From Pseudomonadales bacterium (GTDB taxonomy: Bacteria > Pseudomonadota > Gammaproteobacteria > Pseudomonadales > JAHEIH01): a stretch of DNA of 19,033 nucleotides. The stretch is taken from the NCBI GenBank assembly GCA_023255355.1, contig JALRIU010000148.1, forward strand, positions 1 through 19,033, written 5' to 3'. The translations under genes were made by a program, and so were the position numbers. The first letter of the stretch is position 1; each line of letters opens with the position of its first letter. The notes beneath the pieces were generated by a model, which was given only the letters and a program-made list of their open reading frames with translations, was not told where the DNA came from and searched no databases. Below, one piece after another: positions 16,003 to 19,033 of the stretch.

Positions 16003-16758
16003 TTAAATATGATCAGGTCTAAACATGGCATCATGGCCACCGTCGATAAAGAGTACTGAGCCACTAATAAAGCTGCTTTGTTCACTCAATAAAAAGTCGA
16101 CTGCGTTGGCAATATCTTCAGGGAGGCCGGGTCGGCCTACAGGAATTGAAGCTACAAATTTCTTAATCGCTTCTCCATAGCGTTCATCTTGAGCGACTGC
16201 TTGAGTTAAAGGGGTCTCGATATAGCCAGGTGCGACAGCATTAATATTAATTCCACGCCTTGCAAGACCAGGAGTTTGACGGCGCATCCATTTTGCAATG
16301 GCTTGTTTGCTGCCGCTATAACAGTCGTGACCAGATAGACTATCGAGAATCCCATCGATGGCTTGCCAATCATTATCAAGTAAAGCGCTAATCAATGCAG
16401 GAGAAGTACATTGTGGGGCAGAATTCGAAGATACCGTAATAATACGCCCCCCTTGGCTCATATTGCCTACTAGGCCATTGATGATGTCTACGCTGCCTAG
16501 ATAATTAATCTCGAGAAGTTTACGTTTATCGGGAAAATGCGATGCAACACCGGCACAGGTAATGATCCCATCGATATGGGGATATTGTTTTGCAATGGTT
16601 TCTATCGCTTCGGCGGTTGCCTTGCGATCAGAGAGATCCACGCAATAATCGGCATCTTTGATATCGATAACCGCGAGTGTGTGACCTGCGTTGACAAGAC
16701 GTTTGCGAATTTCGGCACCAATTCCAGTGGCACCACCTGTCATAATATATGTCGCCAT
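16003..16758 (-). CDS. 3-alpha-hydroxysteroid dehydrogenase-like SDR
   Basis: Short-chain dehydrogenase of 251 aa. It has TGGATGIG (7-14), Asp32 after beta-2 for NAD(H), DLSD (41-44), TCAGV (67-71), Ser111 in VSSNS and YSGSK giving Tyr147/Lys151. From memory it resembles Comamonas testosteroni 3-alpha-hydroxysteroid dehydrogenase/carbonyl reductase along its length: ATGIGA, the VIDI-KDA strand, ETPL with RYGEAIKKFV, and the C-terminal IDGGHDAMFRP. The region between Ser111 and Tyr147 is 36 residues instead of the usual about 13. That matches the insertion known in the Comamonas enzyme, which changes its oligomer interface. It would oxidise a 3-alpha-hydroxyl of a steroid to the 3-ketone, reversibly. 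Its start overlaps the stop of the preceding SDR by one base (TAATG), so the two are translationally coupled. Confidence 0.9.
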   Translation of the reverse strand: MATYIMTGGATGIGAEIRKRLVNAGHTLAVIDIKDADYCVDLSDRKATAEAIETIAKQYPHIDGIITCAGVASHFPDKRKLLEINYLGSVDIINGLVGNMSQGGRIITVSSNSAPQCTSPALISALLDNDWQAIDGILDSLSGHDCYSGSKQAIAKWMRRQTPGLARRGININAVAPGYIETPLTQAVAQDERYGEAIKKFVASIPVGRPGLPEDIANAVDFLLSEQSSFISGSVLFIDGGHDAMFRPDHI

Positions 16759-17570
16759 TAGTGTTTTCCTGATTGCTGCATTTTTTCTTCGATAGCGCTG
16801 CCAGGCAGGGCCTGCATGCCACCATCAATTTCAAGTACCTTGCCTGATACGAATTTGCTTGCATCACTGGCCAAATAAAGGGCGCCCAAGGCTATATCTT
16901 CGGGGTCGCCCATAGTCTGTAATGGGATCCAGCGTACTGTCGCCTCATACATCTCAGGATTCTGCTTGATGAAGGCGGTGCTCGGCGTATCTATCGCACC
17001 CGGTGCGATAGCATTAACGCGTATTTTGGGGGCTAATTCATAGGATAGGATCTTAGTCATTTGGTTAACGCCGGCTTTTGCTGCGCCGTAGGCGGCAAAA
17101 CGCTTGTCTACCATCCAGCTTAGCGCTGAAGATACATTAACAATATTGCCGGCTTTGCTTTGCTGGAGTAAAGGTAACATCAGATGAGTTAAGGTATATG
17201 TTGACGTGAGGTTGATGTCGATAGTATCGAGAAAACGGCGTCTATCAACAGACTTGAGCGAACCATAACCTTGACCGGGTGCGCCAGCATTATTGACTAG
17301 GATGTCGAGCTTACCAATTTCATTGGTCATGTATTCTTGAAGCGCTTTGAGTTGTTGCTCGTCGGTCACATCGCAGCTAAAAGTATAAGCGTTTACGCCA
17401 AAAGACCTTGCCTCTTCAGCGACGCGGTCAAGATCTGTTTGGTTTCTAGAAACACAAATAACATCGGCACCCATTTGCGCAAATACCTTGCAAATTGAAG
17501 CGCCAATTCCTTTTCCTGCACCCGTAATAAGCGCAGTTTTACCTTGTAAACCGAATCTATCTAATATCAT
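16758..17570 (-). CDS. SDR dehydrogenase resembling 7-alpha-hydroxysteroid dehydrogenase
   Basis: Classical SDR of 270 aa. It has TGAGKGIG (17-24), an Arg in VSRNQ (near 42) after beta-2 suggesting NADP(H), CDVTD, NNAG (93-96), Asn120 in IDIN, Ser148 in NVSSALS and YGAAK giving Tyr161/Lys165: a complete Asn-Ser-Tyr-Lys tetrad. An ILVNNAGAPG stretch, VNAIAPGAIDTP and a GDPEDIALGALYL segment resemble E. coli HdhA (7-alpha-HSDH) and the gluconate-dehydrogenase branch, so specificity is uncertain. The C-terminus extends about 15 residues beyond the usual IDGG end. GGAAAG lies about 5 nt before the ATG. It heads a two-gene operon with the 3-alpha-HSD-like SDR, which supports a hydroxysteroid role. 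The upstream region is shared with the divergent SDR/Rieske operon. Confidence 0.88.
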   Translation of the reverse strand: MILDRFGLQGKTALITGAGKGIGASICKVFAQMGADVICVSRNQTDLDRVAEEARSFGVNAYTFSCDVTDEQQLKALQEYMTNEIGKLDILVNNAGAPGQGYGSLKSVDRRRFLDTIDINLTSTYTLTHLMLPLLQQSKAGNIVNVSSALSWMVDKRFAAYGAAKAGVNQMTKILSYELAPKIRVNAIAPGAIDTPSTAFIKQNPEMYEATVRWIPLQTMGDPEDIALGALYLASDASKFVSGKVLEIDGGMQALPGSAIEEKMQQSGKH

Positions 17571-17759
17571 TTTTCTTTCCGTATTTTATCGAAGTCGAAG
17601 ATCGTTTTTCACAAGGTGCAACGATCCATCTTTTGAACAGAGTAACGAGCTTTTTGGTCTGCGTCATAACCTATTTAGGGTATATAAAAAACGATGAATT
17701 TTTTCGTCATTTAGCCCTTTTACGGCATACTAACTTGGTGTGAAACATAGGATAGAATT

Positions 17760-18515
17760 ATGTTGTTGAAAGACAAAGTTGCGCTAGTAACAGGCGCAGG
17801 CGTTGGGATCGGTAGAGCTATCGCGCTAACCTGTGCCAGAGAGGGTGCGAGTGTTGTTGTTGCCGATTTTAATGAGGTTACAGGCGCAGAAACTGTTGCT
17901 CTTATTGAGTCACAGGGTGGTCGTGGGGCATTTATAAAAGCCGATGTTAGCAATGAAGATGCCGTAGCTAGTATGGTAGATTTTGCCGTTGCTACCTATG
18001 GCGGTTTACATGTCGCCTGTAATAGTGCGGCGGTGAGCAAAGGTTCAGGGCCTATTCACGAGTTCAGCAAAGAGATTTTTGATAATACCCTTGATATGTG
18101 TCTCACCAACACTTGGCTTTGCCAGAAATACGAGGTCAAACATATGCTTGCCAATGGCGGTGGCAATATTGTTAATATTTCTTCTAATGCATCTTTGCGG
18201 GGGCAGCCATACAACACAGCCTACGCCGCAGCAAAAGCGGGTGTGAATTTGTTAACTAAGAGTTCAGCCGCTGAATACGGCAGCAAAAATATCCGAATTA
18301 ATGCTGTCTCCCCCGGTGTTATTCGAACCCCCGGGGTTGAAAAATATTTTGAAGAGCAGCCAAAGATTGCTGAAGGCCTCAAGCGTGCAGCGGTGATGAA
18401 TCGCATTGGCGAGCCTCAAGAAATTGCTGAAGCTGTAGTCTTTTTACTGTCTGATAACGCATCATTTATCACCGGTCAAATTTTGTCGGTCGATGGTGGA
18501 CAGTCAGTTCGATAA
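17760..18515 (+). CDS. SDR family oxidoreductase with altered active-site motifs
   Basis: SDR of 251 aa with an intact cofactor loop TGAGVGIG (11-18), Asp36 after beta-2 (VADFN) for NAD(H), ADVSN, Ser142 in NISSNAS and YAAAK giving Tyr155/Lys159. Two normally strong motifs differ. The NNAG segment reads NSAA (88-91, in ACNSAAV). The Asn of the catalytic tetrad, expected in a xNLTGxF-like strand, appears to be Cys114 in LDMCLTNTW. It ends with the usual TGQILSVDGGQS. AGGAT lies 8 nt before the ATG. The Rieske gene starts 18 nt after its stop with a strong AAGGAG site, so the two form an operon. A dehydrogenase acting before or after the Rieske hydroxylation is the natural inference; the substrate is unknown. 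Confidence 0.87.
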   Translation: MLLKDKVALVTGAGVGIGRAIALTCAREGASVVVADFNEVTGAETVALIESQGGRGAFIKADVSNEDAVASMVDFAVATYGGLHVACNSAAVSKGSGPIHEFSKEIFDNTLDMCLTNTWLCQKYEVKHMLANGGGNIVNISSNASLRGQPYNTAYAAAKAGVNLLTKSSAAEYGSKNIRINAVSPGVIRTPGVEKYFEEQPKIAEGLKRAAVMNRIGEPQEIAEAVVFLLSDNASFITGQILSVDGGQSVR

Positions 18516-18533
18516 TTTGAAAGGAGAACATTC

Positions 18534-19033
18534 ATGTTAATTGCAAGTGATAAGCCACGTATTCCATTGCCCATGCCATCAGGATGGTTCCATGTACTCT
18601 ATTCTCATGAATTAGCAGTAGGTGAGTCAAAGCCAATAACCTATTTTGGGCAAGAGCTTGTCGTCTTTAGAACTGAGTCTGGCCAAGCCAAAGTTGTCGA
18701 TGCTTATTGCCCTCACATGGGCGCGCATCTTGGCTATGGCATTCGCGATAATGCAGGAAAAGGTTCATCGGTAGTAGGCGAGAGTATTGTCTGTCCATTC
18801 CATGGTTGGGCGTTTAACGGTGAAGGTCAATGTACCGATGTGCCCTATGCTAAGAATTTACCTCCTAAAGTAGCTCGTGGTGAGCAAGTTTTAGGCTGCT
18901 GGCAGGTACGAGAAATTAATCAAACCATTTTGGTGTGGTACCACCCTCATAAAGCCCCACCAAGTTTTGAACCTGAAATTATCCCAGAAGCTCAAGCGGA
19001 TAATGCCGATTGGGGTGACTTTACTATCCACCG
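18534..19033 (+). CDS. Rieske oxygenase alpha-like subunit, truncated by window end (KshA/Neverland-like)
   Basis: The frame starts at the ATG at 18534, 7 nt after AAGGAG, and stays open to the end of the window (166 residues seen). It shows a Rieske [2Fe-2S] domain: GWFHVLYS, ELVVFRTESG, DAYCPHMGAHLG with Cys59 and His61, and CPFHGWAFNGEG with Cys87 and His90, followed by VPYAKNLPPK. The wording DAYCPHMG and the VPYAK segment recall 3-ketosteroid 9-alpha-hydroxylase KshA and sterol 7-desaturases of the Neverland/DAF-36 group, from memory. The gap between the two ligand pairs is 25 residues instead of about 16, because of a Gly-rich insertion around 70-79. The catalytic mononuclear-iron domain lies outside the window. 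It would hydroxylate or desaturate a ring using electrons from a separate reductase not seen here. Confidence 0.9.
   Translation, partial: MLIASDKPRIPLPMPSGWFHVLYSHELAVGESKPITYFGQELVVFRTESGQAKVVDAYCPHMGAHLGYGIRDNAGKGSSVVGESIVCPFHGWAFNGEGQCTDVPYAKNLPPKVARGEQVLGCWQVREINQTILVWYHPHKAPPSFEPEIIPEAQADNADWGDFTIH

Noticed and set aside
17683..17688. TATAAA as -10 box for the SDR/Rieske operon
   Set aside because: No acceptable -35 at 16-18 bp, and the surrounding AT-rich run makes chance matches likely. The 189-bp region certainly holds promoters for both directions, but I cannot place them.

Overview
The window looks like part of a catabolic island for a steroid or similar polycyclic isoprenoid (sterol or bile-acid type), probably from a marine or aquatic gammaproteobacterium. 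The taxon is inferred: base composition is moderate and below 50% GC by eye, there is a TonB-dependent receptor (so a Gram-negative outer membrane), a FadI/FadJ-style thiolase plus multifunctional protein, and an AraC regulator of the arabinose-binding type. The steroid reading rests on protein resemblance recalled from memory. One SDR resembles Comamonas 3-alpha-hydroxysteroid dehydrogenase, including its characteristic insertion. A second resembles Comamonas 3-beta/17-beta-hydroxysteroid dehydrogenase. A third resembles 7-alpha-hydroxysteroid dehydrogenase. The truncated Rieske oxygenase at the right edge resembles the KshA/Neverland group. No database search was run.

Layout. 1-2646 (+): the 3' end of a thiolase and a FadJ-type hydratase/3-hydroxyacyl-CoA dehydrogenase. 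2665-7175 (-): an operon read as MaoC hydratase, acyl-CoA dehydrogenase (365 aa), acyl-CoA dehydrogenase (406 aa) and a membrane-anchored amidohydrolase. 7310-8832 (+): two SDRs, divergent from the MaoC operon. 8838-11467 (-): a four-helix membrane protein of unknown function followed 2 nt later by an old-yellow-enzyme/FadH-like iron-sulfur flavoprotein. 11586-15948 (+): an AraC regulator, a SnoaL/NTF2-like protein and a TonB-dependent receptor, closed by a strong bidirectional terminator. 16003-17570 (-): two SDRs overlapping by 1 nt. 17760-19033 (+): an SDR and the Rieske oxygenase, which is cut by the window end.

How it could work (inference). The receptor brings the hydrophobic substrate across the outer membrane. 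The SDRs oxidise or epimerise ring hydroxyls, the Rieske enzyme hydroxylates or desaturates a ring, and the OYE-like enzyme reduces an enone or dienone. The paired acyl-CoA dehydrogenases, MaoC hydratase, FadJ-like enzyme and thiolase then shorten a side chain or opened ring by beta-oxidation. The AraC protein probably responds to substrate or an intermediate.

Coding density is very high. No gap between genes exceeds 190 bases, and I saw no rRNA, tRNA, insertion sequence, CRISPR array or phage gene.
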